A DNA stretch of 64,000 nt from Dyella choica (lineage in GTDB: Bacteria > Pseudomonadota > Gammaproteobacteria > Xanthomonadales > Rhodanobacteraceae). The notes below the pieces were generated by a model that was not told the DNA's origin, did not search any database, and worked only from the letters and a program-made list of their open reading frames with translations. The position numbers were made by a program, and so were the translations under genes. The stretch spans positions 124,001 through 188,000 of the forward strand of contig NZ_RYYV01000006.1 of assembly GCF_003977665.1 (NCBI RefSeq), read 5' to 3'. Positions 8,802 to 17,172 of the stretch are shown piece by piece. The stretch's first letter is position 1, and the number at the start of each line of letters is the position of its first letter.

Positions 8802-9758
8802 TCACTGCGTTATCAGCGCATCCAGATCCAGCCCTGCGCGTTGCTGCAGCCAGTGCGAAAGCAACTGGTACGACACGGACAGCCGGGTCGGCGTCTTCAA
8901 GCTGCCATCGGCGAGTGCGTCGATGATCTGTTGCGGCGTGAACCAGCGGGCATCTTCCAGCTCGCCGTCGCGCAGCCGGATGGTGGGCGAAAGCGCGCTG
9001 GCGGTGAAGCCGACCATCAGCGAAGCCGGCATCGGCCAGGGTTGCGAGGAGTGGTAATGCACTTCGCCGACGATCACCCCGGCCTCTTCGGCGACTTCGC
9101 GGCGCACGGCGTCTTCCAGAGCTTCGCCGGGTTCCACGAAACCGGCGAGGGTGGAGTAGCGTCCCGCTGGCCAGCCGGCCTGGCGCCCCAGCAGGCATGC
9201 GCCCTGGTATTCGACGATCACGATGATCGCGGCGTCGGTACGCGGAAAGTGCACGCGGCCGCAGTCGGGACGGGTGCACTGGGCGCGGTGCCCGGAGGAA
9301 ACCAGCTGCAAGGACGAGCCGCAGCGCGTGCAGAAAAGAGTTTCCCGCTGCCAGTGGGCCAGGCCCTTGGCGTAGGCGAACAGGCCTGCTTCATCCGCGG
9401 CCAGCAGCAGGCCGGCTTCGCGCAAGCTCATGCGTCGCGCGGCCAGGGCCGCTTCCAGCGCGGCAACGTCATGGCTCTGGTCGAGCAGCAGCATGAAATG
9501 CGGCTGTCCGTCGACGATGCCGAGCAGGCTCCAGGATGCATGCGGCAGCAGACGCTGCCGTTCGCCGGCATCGAGCCAGCGCAGGGCGGCTTCTTCTTCG
9601 CGTTGCAGAAAGGCATCGCCGGCGGCATCCAGCAGCACATAGCGCGCATCGGGCGAAGCCGCCTTGGACACTACCCAGTCGACGGCGTCACGCTGTTCGG
9701 CGACACGGTCGAGGATCAAGCTGAGTCCGGCGAAAGTGTTGAGTTTCGTCGTAATCAT
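8802..9758 (-). CDS. nudC: NAD(H)/NAD-capped RNA pyrophosphatase (Nudix)
   Basis: 318 residues. Domain order is the NudC one: variable N-terminal domain, a zinc ribbon near residues 150-175 (CTRCG and CTRPDCGRVHFPR), then a Nudix box GFVEPGEALEDAVRREVAEE and the downstream NudC-type SQPWPMPASLM motif (compare SQPWPFP). NudC cleaves NADH to NMNH and AMP and removes NAD caps from RNA. The start at 9758 (MITTKLNTF) leaves a 19-bp gap to the upstream erpA. It is followed by a family B repeat and ampE. Confidence 0.95.
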   Translation of the reverse strand: MITTKLNTFAGLSLILDRVAEQRDAVDWVVSKAASPDARYVLLDAAGDAFLQREEEAALRWLDAGERQRLLPHASWSLLGIVDGQPHFMLLLDQSHDVAALEAALAARRMSLREAGLLLAADEAGLFAYAKGLAHWQRETLFCTRCGSSLQLVSSGHRAQCTRPDCGRVHFPRTDAAIIVIVEYQGACLLGRQAGWPAGRYSTLAGFVEPGEALEDAVRREVAEEAGVIVGEVHYHSSQPWPMPASLMVGFTASALSPTIRLRDGELEDARWFTPQQIIDALADGSLKTPTRLSVSYQLLSHWLQQRAGLDLDALITQ

Positions 9759-9777
9759 CCGGACGGGTCGAAGTTCT

Positions 9778-10146
9778 TCAGGTGGAGAAGGAAGAGCCGC
9801 AGCCGCAAGTGGTCTTGGCGTTCGGATTGCGGATGACGAACTGCGAGCCGCTGAAGTTCTCGGTGTAGTCGATCTCGGCGCCGGTGAGGTACTGCAGGGA
9901 GAGCGGGTCCACCAGCAGGGTGACGCCCTCGCGGGCCAGCGCGAAATCGTCTTCCGCCTGGGTTTCGTCGAAGGTGAAGCCGTACTGGAAACCCGAGCAG
10001 CCGCCGCCGCTGATGTAAACACGCAGCTTCAGCTCAGGATTGCCTTCTTCCTGGATGAGTTCATGCACCTTGCGCGCGGCGGCCTCAGTGAAGATGAGGG
10101 GCGCGCCGGCCTGGCGGTAATCGGGGATGGCTACGATGGTTTCCAT
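9778..10146 (-). CDS. erpA: iron-sulfur cluster insertion protein
   Basis: 122-residue A-type Fe-S carrier. The three conserved cysteines are present: Cys50 in [12 protein letters not shown] and Cys114/Cys116 in the C-terminal CGCGSSF. The [10 protein letters not shown] context favours ErpA over IscA or SufA. It transfers Fe-S clusters to apo-targets, including respiratory and isoprenoid-pathway enzymes. The start at 10146 ([10 protein letters not shown]) is the family-typical one. It follows the bactofilin gene and precedes nudC on the same strand. Confidence 0.96.
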   Translation of the reverse strand: METIVAIPDYRQAGAPLIFTEAAARKVHELIQEEGNPELKLRVYISGGGCSGFQYGFTFDETQAEDDFALAREGVTLLVDPLSLQYLTGAEIDYTENFSGSQFVIRNPNAKTTCGCGSSFST

Positions 10147-10229
10147 AGCGCCGGATATGGGGCTGTGATTGCGCGGGCTCAAGCATATCAGCTCAAGCCC
10201 GTGATCCGGGGCTGCGTGCCGGCCCGGGT

Positions 10230-10658
10230 TCAGGCAGTTGCCGTCTCGGAGCGTACTTCCGGGGCGGGCAGTTCGCGATGCGTATGTTCCTCGCCCTGAT
10301 GCGCGATGCGGCCGTTCACCTGCGCGCCCGCGGCCATCTCCAGCGAACTGTAGCGTACGTCGCCGACCACGCGGGCCTGGGTGGCCAGTTCCAGGCGTTC
10401 GCTGGCATAGATGTCGCCGGTCACCTGGCCGTTGATCATGGCATGCGGCACGCGCACCTCTCCCTGCACCTGGCCGTGCTCGCTCAACGTGAACACCGCG
10501 CTCGCTCCCTCGCCCAGCACGGCGCCCTCGATGCGGCCTTCCACATGCAGCGTGCCGGTGAAGCGGACGTCGCCGCGAATGATGGTGCCGTGCGAAATCA
10601 GGCTGGTTTCGGCATTCCGGGAGGATGAGGTCGGTTCGTTGCGCTTACGGCTGAGCAT
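10230..10658 (-). CDS. bactofilin (polymer-forming cytoskeletal protein)
   Basis: 142 residues with a central beta-helical bactofilin domain (about 20-115): [40 protein letters not shown] and [12 protein letters not shown] show the repeating hydrophobic/glycine pattern. The N-terminal tail is polar ([15 protein letters not shown]) and the C-terminal tail is disordered, as in the family. Bactofilins polymerise at the inner membrane and scaffold envelope enzymes. Its start overlaps the end of the DUF6776 gene by 14 bp, indicating tight coupling. Confidence 0.93.
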   Translation of the reverse strand: MLSRKRNEPTSSSRNAETSLISHGTIIRGDVRFTGTLHVEGRIEGAVLGEGASAVFTLSEHGQVQGEVRVPHAMINGQVTGDIYASERLELATQARVVGDVRYSSLEMAAGAQVNGRIAHQGEEHTHRELPAPEVRSETATA

Positions 10659-11406
10659 CGGTTTCCCCTTGGGAGATCGTGACAGGGCTGGAGAGGGCGT
10701 CGTTCCAGGCGACGGCGCGGCTGACTGGGTCGCCATTTTCGGGCCGGACGGTGACATGCAATCGGGTCGGGCGAAAATCGGCGGGCAGCGCGATGGTGGT
10801 GTGCAATTGCTGGAAGTAGCGAAAGCGAAACGGGATGCCGTTCTTTTCGGCGGCATCGCCCAGCGTGGACCAGTCCAGTTGCATGACCTTGTTGTTGCGC
10901 AGGCCTTCCACCGTGACGATGGCGGTGCCGTCGGTGTCGTCACCGCGCTTGACGTTCTGCGTGAGGCTGATGGTGAGGTTCCACGCCGGCGAATGCAGCA
11001 CCGGTTGCAGAGATACTTCCTGCACCTTCAGTCCCTCTCGTTGCGCATCGCCGCCGACCAGGCGGGAGTAGAAGCCGAGATCGGCGCGCAGGCCGCTGAT
11101 TTCTTCATCGCGCTGGGAAATGGTCTTGCGCAGCGCCTGGTTGGCGACATCGCCGACCTGTTGCGAGCGTTGCACGTTGGCGACCTGCTGCTTGAGCTGT
11201 TCATTTTCGGTGGTGAGCGTGCGCAGCGCCCGACGATCGGCCAGACTCGGTCCTACGCTTTTCCATGCGCCGCTCAGCAGCGTGGTGACGATCGCCACCA
11301 CGACCAGGCTGGCGAACCAGGCCAGTCCCAGCCACAGCATCCGCCGACGCTGGCTGGCAGCATCGTGTGGACGTACCACGTAGCGGGGTGGTGGACGGGA
11401 AGCCAT
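10645..11406 (-). CDS. DUF6776 family membrane-anchored coiled-coil protein
   Basis: 253 residues. A basic cytoplasmic start (PPRYVVRPHD, QRRR), one transmembrane helix at about 23-45 (LWLGLAWFASLVVVAIVTTLL), a periplasmic coiled coil at about 60-105 (LTTENEQLKQQVANVQ) and a C-terminal beta-rich domain. This matches DUF6776, found upstream of bactofilin in Xanthomonad relatives. Function is unknown; by layout it may anchor or partner the bactofilin polymer (inference). ATG 11406 was chosen because homology starts at MASRPPP; upstream codons to 11586 look non-coding. Confidence 0.85.
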   Translation of the reverse strand: MASRPPPRYVVRPHDAASQRRRMLWLGLAWFASLVVVAIVTTLLSGAWKSVGPSLADRRALRTLTTENEQLKQQVANVQRSQQVGDVANQALRKTISQRDEEISGLRADLGFYSRLVGGDAQREGLKVQEVSLQPVLHSPAWNLTISLTQNVKRGDDTDGTAIVTVEGLRNNKVMQLDWSTLGDAAEKNGIPFRFRYFQQLHTTIALPADFRPTRLHVTVRPENGDPVSRAVAWNDALSSPVTISQGETDAQP

Positions 11407-11619
11407 GCGGACCCTTCCGGCAAAATGATGGATATAGCCGGTTCGTGACGAGACCGTCAAGGAAACGCAAGGCGCTTTGTGCGGCAGATCGCTGAGCTCG
11501 CCGCAGGGCAATAGGTTCTTAACTTGGAAGACGCAGAAAGTCGTTGACGCAGAGCTTGCGAGGGGCGAACGCGCAAGCGCTTGCATGGGCGCGAGCGCGT
11601 TTGCTGACCATTTCTTGCA

Positions 11620-12090
11620 CTAACTTTCCATCTTCGACTGCAGGTAGCGCTCCGCACCGATGTCCTTCACCAGGCTGAGCTGGGTTTCCAGCCAGTCGAT
11701 GTGCTCTTCTTCGGCGGCCAGGATGCTGCGGAACAGATCACGGCTCACGTAGTCGGCGACGCCTTCGCTGTGCGCGATCGCTGCGCGCAAATCCACCACA
11801 GCCGCCAATTCCAGGTCGAGGTCGCATTGGATGCATTCAAGCGCGTTCTCGCCGATGCGCAGCTTGCCCAGGTGCTGGAGATTGGGCAGGCCCTCCAGGA
11901 ACAGGATGCGCTCGATCAGCCGATCGGCGTGCTTCATCTCGTCGATCGATTCCTTGTACTCGTGCTCGGCCAGTTCCTGATAACCCCAGTTCTTGTACAT
12001 GCGGTAATGCAGGAAGTACTGGTTGATCGCGGTCAGCTCGTTGTAGAGCACCTTGTTGAGGAACTCGATGACCTTGGCGTCACCTTTCAT
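11620..12090 (-). CDS. bfr: bacterioferritin
   Basis: 156 residues, standard Bfr length. The di-iron ferroxidase ligands Glu18, Glu51, His54, Glu94, Glu127 and His130 are all present, as is the haem-ligand Met52. It stores iron in a 24-subunit shell. Start at 12090 with GGAGAA upstream. It lies downstream of bfd on the same strand, and a Fur-like box sits in the gap between them. Confidence 0.97.
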   Translation of the reverse strand: MKGDAKVIEFLNKVLYNELTAINQYFLHYRMYKNWGYQELAEHEYKESIDEMKHADRLIERILFLEGLPNLQHLGKLRIGENALECIQCDLDLELAAVVDLRAAIAHSEGVADYVSRDLFRSILAAEEEHIDWLETQLSLVKDIGAERYLQSKMES

Positions 12091-12147
12091 GATTGTTCTC
12101 CGTAACGGCATAGATACGGAACTATACGAGCTGGTTGCGAGCCCTGC

Positions 12148-12166
12148 CGCAATGAGAACGATTCAC
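12148..12166. promoter_or_regulatory. Fur-like box upstream of bfr
   Basis: The core AATGAGAACGATT matches 10 of 13 positions of the Fur core AATGATAATCATT; the 19-bp window matches 11 of 19. It lies about 58 bp upstream of the bfr start. Confidence 0.5.
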
Positions 12167-12225
12167 CATGCAAAACGCCATCGCTTGAGGCGATGGCGTG
12201 GATGGGATCTGCCGCCGATTCGAGC

Positions 12226-12426
12226 TCAGGCCGTGATGAAGAGAGGGATATCCAGGGCGACCTGCTTGATTGCCTGGTCCAGCGTGGCGCGGGCTTCCGT
12301 CTCGCAGCAGCCGCAGCAATCGGAGCAGCCGGTGCGCGCCTGCAGCTCGGCAAAGCTGCGCACACCATCGGCGGCCGCGCGGCGGATGTCATGGTCGGTA
12401 ACGGCGTTGCACAGGCAGATGTACAT
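12226..12426 (-). CDS. bfd: bacterioferritin-associated ferredoxin
   Basis: 66-residue (2Fe-2S) ferredoxin. The cluster ligands fit the Bfd spacing: Cys4 and Cys6 in MYICLCN, Cys38 and Cys41 in the cysteine-rich CSDCCGCC segment (which has extra cysteines at 34, 37 and 40). Bfd reduces the iron core of Bfr and releases iron under starvation, which fits the neighbouring bfr. Start at 12426; an in-frame ATG at 12435 is possible. A Fur-like box and a candidate promoter lie immediately upstream, with the -10 so close that the transcript could be nearly leaderless. Confidence 0.93.
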   Translation of the reverse strand: MYICLCNAVTDHDIRRAAADGVRSFAELQARTGCSDCCGCCETEARATLDQAIKQVALDIPLFITA

Positions 12427-12433
12427 GCCGCGC

Positions 12434-12462
12434 ATTTCAACGCGAATGCGAATGATTGTCAA
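12434..12462 (-). promoter_or_regulatory. candidate bfd promoter with overlapping Fur box
   Basis: On the minus strand: TTGACA (12457-12462), 17-bp spacer, TGAAAT (12434-12439). A Fur-like 19-mer at 12442-12460 matches the consensus GATAATGATAATCATTATC at 13 of 19 positions and overlaps the -35 and spacer, the expected arrangement for iron repression of bfd. Confidence 0.6.
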
Positions 12463-12493
12463 CTAGACTTCGGCAAGCGACGCCGCTGCCGGT

Positions 12494-13045
12494 TCAGGCG
12501 GCCGCGCGCCGGCCCCGGCCGGGTCGGCCTTGCCCTTGCGACTGGGGCTGCGGGCCAAGCTGAATGCACAGCTCGGTTTCCACCAGGGGCGCGAAATGGC
12601 GCAAGGCACGGTGATAGACGTCGCGCTTGAAATTCACCACGTGGGCAGCCGGGTACCAGAAATCCACCCAGCGCCACAGGTCGAATTCCGGCTTGTCGCA
12701 GGCGTCCAGGCAAAGCGCATCTTCCCCGCTCACCAGTTTCAGCAGGAACCACACCTGCTTCTGGCCGATGCAGGTAGGGTGCTGGTGATGGCGGATATAG
12801 CGGCTGGGCAGCTTGTAGCGCAGCCAGCCACGGGTGCTGGCCAGCACCTCCACGTGTTGCGGCATCAGGCCGGTTTCTTCGGCCAGCTCGCGATACATGG
12901 CCTCCAGCGGGGTTTCATCGCTGCGCATGCCGCCCTGGGGAAACTGCCAGCCATCCCGATGGACGCGGCGCGCCCAGAATAGCCGGCCGTCTGCATTGAG
13001 CAGCACGATGCCAACATTCGGACGGTAGCCATCAGCGTCGATCAT
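12494..13045 (-). CDS. rppH: RNA 5'-pyrophosphohydrolase
   Basis: 183 residues. Opens [17 protein letters not shown], the RppH signature start, with the Nudix box [20 protein letters not shown] and the RppH-specific YDLP-like region replaced by [20 protein letters not shown]. It removes pyrophosphate from mRNA 5' ends to trigger decay. A GAGGAGG ribosome site lies 6-8 bases before ATG 13045. The C-terminus has a basic, glutamine/proline-rich tail ([16 protein letters not shown]). Monocistronic by position, between bfd and the tRNA. Confidence 0.94.
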   Translation of the reverse strand: MIDADGYRPNVGIVLLNADGRLFWARRVHRDGWQFPQGGMRSDETPLEAMYRELAEETGLMPQHVEVLASTRGWLRYKLPSRYIRHHQHPTCIGQKQVWFLLKLVSGEDALCLDACDKPEFDLWRWVDFWYPAAHVVNFKRDVYHRALRHFAPLVETELCIQLGPQPQSQGQGRPGRGRRAAA

Positions 13046-13147
13046 CCAACCTCCTCGGGGTGCATCGCCGCAGTCTGACAGACCTTCAGCATGCGCAACC
13101 CTGGATCGATTCAACCATAGCCTACGAAGCGGGAGCAAGCCGCCTAC

Positions 13148-13176
13148 TTGAACCGCGCGGGCAGCCCGATTAAACT
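13148..13176 (+). promoter_or_regulatory. candidate tRNA-Met promoter
   Basis: TTGAAC, 17-bp spacer, TAAACT, followed by a very GC-rich discriminator (GCCGCGCCCCGCC), a feature of stringently controlled stable-RNA promoters. The tRNA begins about 53 bp downstream. Confidence 0.5.
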
Positions 13177-13229
13177 GCCGCGCCCCGCCTGAATAGATGC
13201 CAGTCCGGACCCCGGACGGCGCACCCCTT

Positions 13230-13306
13230 GGCTATGTAGCTCAGCCGGTTAGAGCACAGCACTCATAATGCTGGGGTCGGTGGTTCGAGTCCACCCATAG
13301 CCACCA
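13230..13306 (+). tRNA. tRNA-Met (anticodon CAT, elongator)
   Basis: 77 nt including an encoded CCA. The acceptor stem GGCTATG pairs with CATAGCC; D-arm GCTC...GAGC; anticodon loop CTCATAA closed by CAGCA/TGCTG; T-arm GGTGG TTCGAGT CCACC. The body resembles the E. coli elongator methionine tRNA rather than the initiator (normal first pair G-C). An Ile2 (k2CAU) identity was considered but the acceptor and anticodon stems fit Met better. Confidence 0.95.
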
Positions 13307-13567
13307 CTTCCTTCATCTCAGGCCGATCCAGCCACGTTCGAGAAGCCGCCGGATGCCGACGGCTTCGCATGAATGGTCGTCACATTCATGAATCGAGTCC
13401 CTGATCCTGGATGGCCTCGTTTTGCCTCGTTTTGCTGCTTGCGGTGTTCCCATGTTCCCGTTCCCCGCATCGGGAGCGCGGGTTTCTGAGGCATGTATGG
13501 GAACCCGTCGCGTCCCAGCGCGGTCAATGCGGCTCCTACTGAGCCTCAGAGAACAGGTGGACTCAAT

Positions 13568-13948
13568 ATGTCTATGCAACACCGATGGTTCGTCGCCGCG
13601 TTGGTGGTCGCCGCCAGCCTGCCTGCGATGAGCGCCTATGCAGCGCTGGGTATGACGGGGCGGCAGGAGGTGAATGCTCTGCTGGCTTTCGTCGGTAACA
13701 GCCACTGCACCTTCATTCGCAACGGTAGCTCCTACAGCGCCAAGGATGCACAGGCACACCTTCAGGACAAGCTCGACTATCTGTTGCGCCGGGACATGGT
13801 GAACACCGCCGAGCAGTTCATCGAGCGCGCCGGCAGCCAGAGCAGCATGAGTGGCAAGCCGTACAAGGTGAATTGCGATGGCAAGGAACAGCTGTCGGCG
13901 GATTGGCTGACCAACGAGCTGCAACGGCTGAGAAAGGCCAAGCTGTAG
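13568..13948 (+). CDS. DUF5329 family secreted protein
   Basis: 126 residues with a Sec signal peptide (MSMQHRWFVAALVVAASLPAMSAYA, cleavage near 25). The mature part has ALLAFVGNSHCTFIRNGSSY and DKLDYLLRRDMVNTAEQFIERAGSQSSMSGKPY, the DUF5329 pattern with two conserved cysteines (CTF and VNCDGK) that may form a disulfide in the periplasm. Function is unknown. An AGGTGG ribosome site precedes ATG 13568; ATG 13574 is an alternative start. It is the first gene after tRNA-Met. Confidence 0.85.
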   Translation: MSMQHRWFVAALVVAASLPAMSAYAALGMTGRQEVNALLAFVGNSHCTFIRNGSSYSAKDAQAHLQDKLDYLLRRDMVNTAEQFIERAGSQSSMSGKPYKVNCDGKEQLSADWLTNELQRLRKAKL

Positions 13949-14300
13949 TAAACGGAAGGGACGGGAAAATCATCCCGCCGTGGACGCGAAGGCCGAAGCT
14001 TGGCGAAGGAGGGCAGGGAAGATTGGCGATGCCTGGTTCTCGTAGGCGCATGCGCGCGGACCTTACTGCTCGCGCAGTCATCAGGTCGAGTCGTGCTGCA
14101 CGAAAGGGCGTTGCGCGCGCATTTGGCGGAAGAGCATGAAGGTCGGTGACGATCTGTCGTCATGATCCTACAAGTCGTCGAGCAAGTCGCTGATTTTCCT
14201 TTACTGCGTTTAGTTGCAATCTACGTCTGCCGGGTGACCTTCTCTGCGCATCCGGTGTTAGCTAACTAGAGTTCTCATTGACCCCTACAATGAAGCTCAC
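13949..14300. other. 352-bp stretch with no convincing gene
   Basis: Both strands have only short open frames with poor codon pattern and no ribosome sites. A GTTAGCTAAC palindrome lies near 14257. It ends at a terminator-like hairpin (14301-14326). No RNA gene could be identified, although a terminator without an obvious upstream gene leaves room for one. Confidence 0.5.
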
Positions 14301-14326
14301 GGCCCCCGCAAGGGGGCCTTTCTATT
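14301..14326 (+). terminator. Rho-independent terminator-like hairpin
   Basis: Perfect 7-bp stem GGCCCCC / GGGGGCC with a GCAA tetraloop followed by TTTCTATTT. No coding gene lies directly upstream; the DUF5329 gene ends 350 bp before. Confidence 0.65.
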
Positions 14327-14395
14327 TGCACCTTATGAAGAGCGCAGCCGACTCGTCCGTCGCCAACCATCGCGGGTTGGCGACGCCAAGACGGA

Positions 14396-14911
14396 TTGGG
14401 GACAAGGAAGAAGTCCATGGGGAAGCAGCCCAGCGAGACGGATAGCCAATTCCATCCCCCTGACTACGCGTCGCAGCAGGTCGACGCGGTGGCGGCCCTG
14501 ACGCGAAATATCCTGAGCCGATATCCGGAGATTACGCCTACTCACGTCCTCGGACATTCGGACATTGCCTATGCGCGCAAATCGGATCCTGGTCCGCGCT
14601 TTCCATGGCACGAACTCTATTTGAAAGGAGTGAAAGGGAGTGGGCTCCTGGTACGAGGCCGCCACGATGCAGCGCTATCAAAAAATGAATTCGCCAGCAG
14701 CGGCTTGCCATCCACCGCGCAGTTACTCGCCGCGTTCCGGCGATAGCGCCATGCCATGCCCGGCCCTTCCGATGCAGACGCATTCAAGTTGCTGGTGCGC
14801 GCCTTCCAGATGCATTTTCGCTCTTCGGACTACAGCGGCAGCATGGACCTGGAAGCCGTGGCCATTCTTTATGCACTGAATGATCGCTACCATCGAACGC
14901 CGCGAACTTGA
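14396..14911 (+). pseudogene. remnant of AmiD-like N-acetylmuramoyl-L-alanine amidase (C-terminal half)
   Basis: The first frame encodes an amidase_2 C-terminal segment (VLGHSDIAYARKSDPGP, containing a zinc-ligand histidine of the family). From about 14640 the family-like sequence continues in another frame (GSWYEAATMQRYQKM), then returns to the first frame near the A-run at 14680-14685 (SSGLPSTAQLLAAFRR). A stop follows at 14744, after which the same frame still encodes a peptidoglycan-binding-like end (LLVRAFQMHFRSSDYSG, AILYALNDRYH). The N-terminal half with the other catalytic residues is missing. Truncation, two offsetting shifts and a stop indicate a dead gene. Confidence 0.7.
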
Positions 14912-14932
14912 TCCCGCTGCATTCGCGGATCA

Positions 14933-15103
14933 TCAAGCCAGCTCTTGCGGGGCAACGCGATGCTTGTAAGCGACTTCGGTTTCCAGATACAGGCCGGACC
15001 ACGGGTCCAGCACATACCCCTCGACCGGTTCGGTGGAGGCACGACGGGCTTCGTGGTCGTGATCCACGCGGCGGAGCGGCAGGTCGAACATCGTGGGAGG
15101 CAT
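14933..15103 (-). CDS. hypothetical 56-residue protein
   Basis: Small soluble protein (opens MPPTMFDLPLRR; ends HRVAPQELA) with aromatic/acidic centre YVLDPWSGLYLE. A GAGGAA ribosome site lies 7-8 bases upstream of ATG 15103, which is the main support for it being real. Not recognised. It sits between the amidase remnant and the HAD gene, divergent from the latter. Confidence 0.5.
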   Translation of the reverse strand: MPPTMFDLPLRRVDHDHEARRASTEPVEGYVLDPWSGLYLETEVAYKHRVAPQELA

Positions 15104-15329
15104 AAACGTTCCTCGATGGTGTGTCGCGGAAGTCCAGGCTAGCGGGCGGCTTGTTCGCATCCGGTTAAACGGTTCGACGATCGGAGCAAACACGATATTT
15201 ATATTCGTTGCCGTGCATGGCGGCATGGCTATCGCCTTGGCATCGGAATCACCGCGCGTCAACCTTCGCACTCCAATCTATCCGCATACGCATGGCATGA
15301 TCGCAGTTCCTCCGCTATTAAAAACGCGC

Positions 15330-15923
15330 ATGAATCTTGCCCTGTTCGATTTCGACGGCACGATCACCCATAAGGAAACCTTCGCGCCCTTTCTGCGATT
15401 TGCTATCCCGCGCCGTAGACACGTGCTGGGGAGCGCTCTCTTTCCCCCGTGGGTCATCGGCTACCGGCTCGGGCTGGTCTCGGGCATCCGCATCCGCTCA
15501 AAATTGGTGGCGTTCGGCTTCCGCGGTTTGCGCGCGGAGAGCATCGCTCACGCAGGCCGGCGTTTCTCCGAAGAGGTGCTGCCGCAGATCGTGCGCCCTT
15601 CGGCGCTGGAACGAATCCAGTGGCACCAGGCGCAAGGCGACAAGGTCGTGGTCGTCTCCGGTGCGTTGGATATTTACCTTAAGCCGTGGTGCAAGCGGCA
15701 TGGCGTTGAGCTGCTGTGCTCAAGCCTGCATGCCGAAAACGGTGTGCTCAGTGGCCGTTACCAAGGCCTGCAGTGTGTCAAGGAGGAAAAATGCCGGCGC
15801 GTACGCGAGCTGTGTGATCCGGCGAGCTTTCCCTTGGTGTATGCCTACGGCGATACCAAGGAAGATCTCGACATGCTCTCCATGGCGCAGCGAAAGTTCT
15901 ATCGTTGGCAGGAAGTGAACTAG
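15330..15923 (+). CDS. HAD-IB family phosphatase (SerB/PSPase-like)
   Basis: 197 residues. HAD motif I DFDGTITHKETF (Asp7 nucleophile, Asp9), motif II VVSGALDIYL, and motif IV GDTKEDLDML. The cap is mostly helical, as in HAD-IB hydrolases such as phosphoserine phosphatase-like and phosphatidylglycerophosphatase-like enzymes. The substrate cannot be set from sequence. The ATG at 15330 is chosen because motif I then lies at the usual position; no strong ribosome site is visible. Confidence 0.85.
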   Translation: MNLALFDFDGTITHKETFAPFLRFAIPRRRHVLGSALFPPWVIGYRLGLVSGIRIRSKLVAFGFRGLRAESIAHAGRRFSEEVLPQIVRPSALERIQWHQAQGDKVVVVSGALDIYLKPWCKRHGVELLCSSLHAENGVLSGRYQGLQCVKEEKCRRVRELCDPASFPLVYAYGDTKEDLDMLSMAQRKFYRWQEVN

Positions 15924-16098
15924 CTTAAGGTCGCTGCGGCCGGGTTCCGGGCACGTGATGTTCAGGCGTATAGTCGCAACGGTCATCAGACCGCGACCCC
16001 CGCCTTGCTACCCTGCCGGCCGACATGCCGGCACGCCTGCCAGGTCTTGCCGTTGCGGCCCGATCGAATACTCGCCTCAATCAGCTAGGAGTACTGCA

Positions 16099-17172
16099 AT
16101 GGATCAACCGACCCGCACGCTCCATGGGCTCGGACAGAGTCTGTGGTTGGACAACATCACCCGCGGCATCCTGGGTGACGGCACCTTGCTCGGCTATCGC
16201 GAGCTTAAGCATGTGACCGGCCTCACGTCCAATCCGACCATCTTTGCCCAGGCGATCAAGGCCGGCAAAGATTACGACGCTTCCATTCGCGGAGCCGGGC
16301 AAACGGATCCGGAAACGGTGTTCTTCGGCCTGGCCATCGACGATCTGCGTCGCGCAGCGGCCATTTTCGAGCCGGTGTATCAGCATACGCACGGCGTGGA
16401 CGGCTGGGTTTCGCTGGAAGTGTCGCCGCTACTGGCGGACGATACGCAAGGCACGATCGAGCAGGCGGTGGCGCTGCACAATCAGGCCGCCGTGCATAAC
16501 CTGTTCATCAAGGTGCCCGGCACGCCGGCCGGCATTCCCGCGATCGAGGAGCTGATCTTCCGCGGCGTCCCGATCAATGTCACGCTGCTGTTCTCGCCCG
16601 AGCAATACCAGGCCGCCGCCGAGGCATGGTTGCGTGGCCTGGAACGCCGCCATGCGGCCGGGCTGGAACTGGACGTGGCTTCGGTCGCCTCGGTGTTCAT
16701 CAGCCGCTGGGACGTGAAGGTGGCGGACAAAGTGCCGGCCGAGTTGCGCAACAAGCTGGGCTTCGCCGTGTGTGGGCAGATCTACGCCAGGTACCGCGCG
16801 CTGATCGATTCGCCGCGCGTGCAGCGGCTGCAGAATGCGGGCGCGCGCGTGCAGCGCCTGCTATGGGCAAGTACGGGGACCAAAGACCCGAACGCCAGCG
16901 ACGTGATGTACATCGAAAACCTGATCGCGCCGCTCACCGTCAACACCATGCCGGAAAAGACCTTGCTCGCGTTCGCCGAGCACGGCAAGGCCGAGCGCCT
17001 GATGCCGCTGGATGATCCGGGTCTTTCAGGCACGCTGGCGCAGTTCGAGGCGCACGGCATCCAGGTGGAGCCGCTGGCCGGCGTGCTGCAGCAGGAAGGC
17101 GCCGATGCCTTCGTGAAGTCCTGGCGCGAGCTGATCGATACCGTGAGCGAGCGCATGGGAGCCGTTGCATGA
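16099..17172 (+). CDS. tal: transaldolase
   Basis: 357 residues, the longer TalB-unlike form found with Pgi. The Schiff-base lysine is Lys138 in [27 protein letters not shown] and TSNPTIF mark the N-terminal motifs, and [10 protein letters not shown] the phosphate site. It shuttles dihydroxyacetone units between sedoheptulose-7-P and glyceraldehyde-3-P. AGGAG lies 8-12 bases before ATG 16099. Its stop overlaps the start of the next gene (ATGA at 17169), pointing to coupled translation with Pgi. Confidence 0.95.
   Translation: MDQPTRTLHGLGQSLWLDNITRGILGDGTLLGYRELKHVTGLTSNPTIFAQAIKAGKDYDASIRGAGQTDPETVFFGLAIDDLRRAAAIFEPVYQHTHGVDGWVSLEVSPLLADDTQGTIEQAVALHNQAAVHNLFIKVPGTPAGIPAIEELIFRGVPINVTLLFSPEQYQAAAEAWLRGLERRHAAGLELDVASVASVFISRWDVKVADKVPAELRNKLGFAVCGQIYARYRALIDSPRVQRLQNAGARVQRLLWASTGTKDPNASDVMYIENLIAPLTVNTMPEKTLLAFAEHGKAERLMPLDDPGLSGTLAQFEAHGIQVEPLAGVLQQEGADAFVKSWRELIDTVSERMGAVA

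Noticed and set aside
8157..9836. A 559-codon plus-strand frame opposite ampE and nudC
   Set aside because: Runs across two minus-strand genes and a palindromic repeat; no domain and no start signal.
13313..13924. Minus-strand frame opposite the DUF5329 gene
   Set aside because: The plus-strand protein has a clear signal peptide and family pattern; the minus product does not.
13230..15103. Considered as a genomic island integrated at tRNA-Met
   Set aside because: No integrase, and no second copy of the tRNA 3' end was found downstream; only a decayed amidase and an empty stretch were seen.
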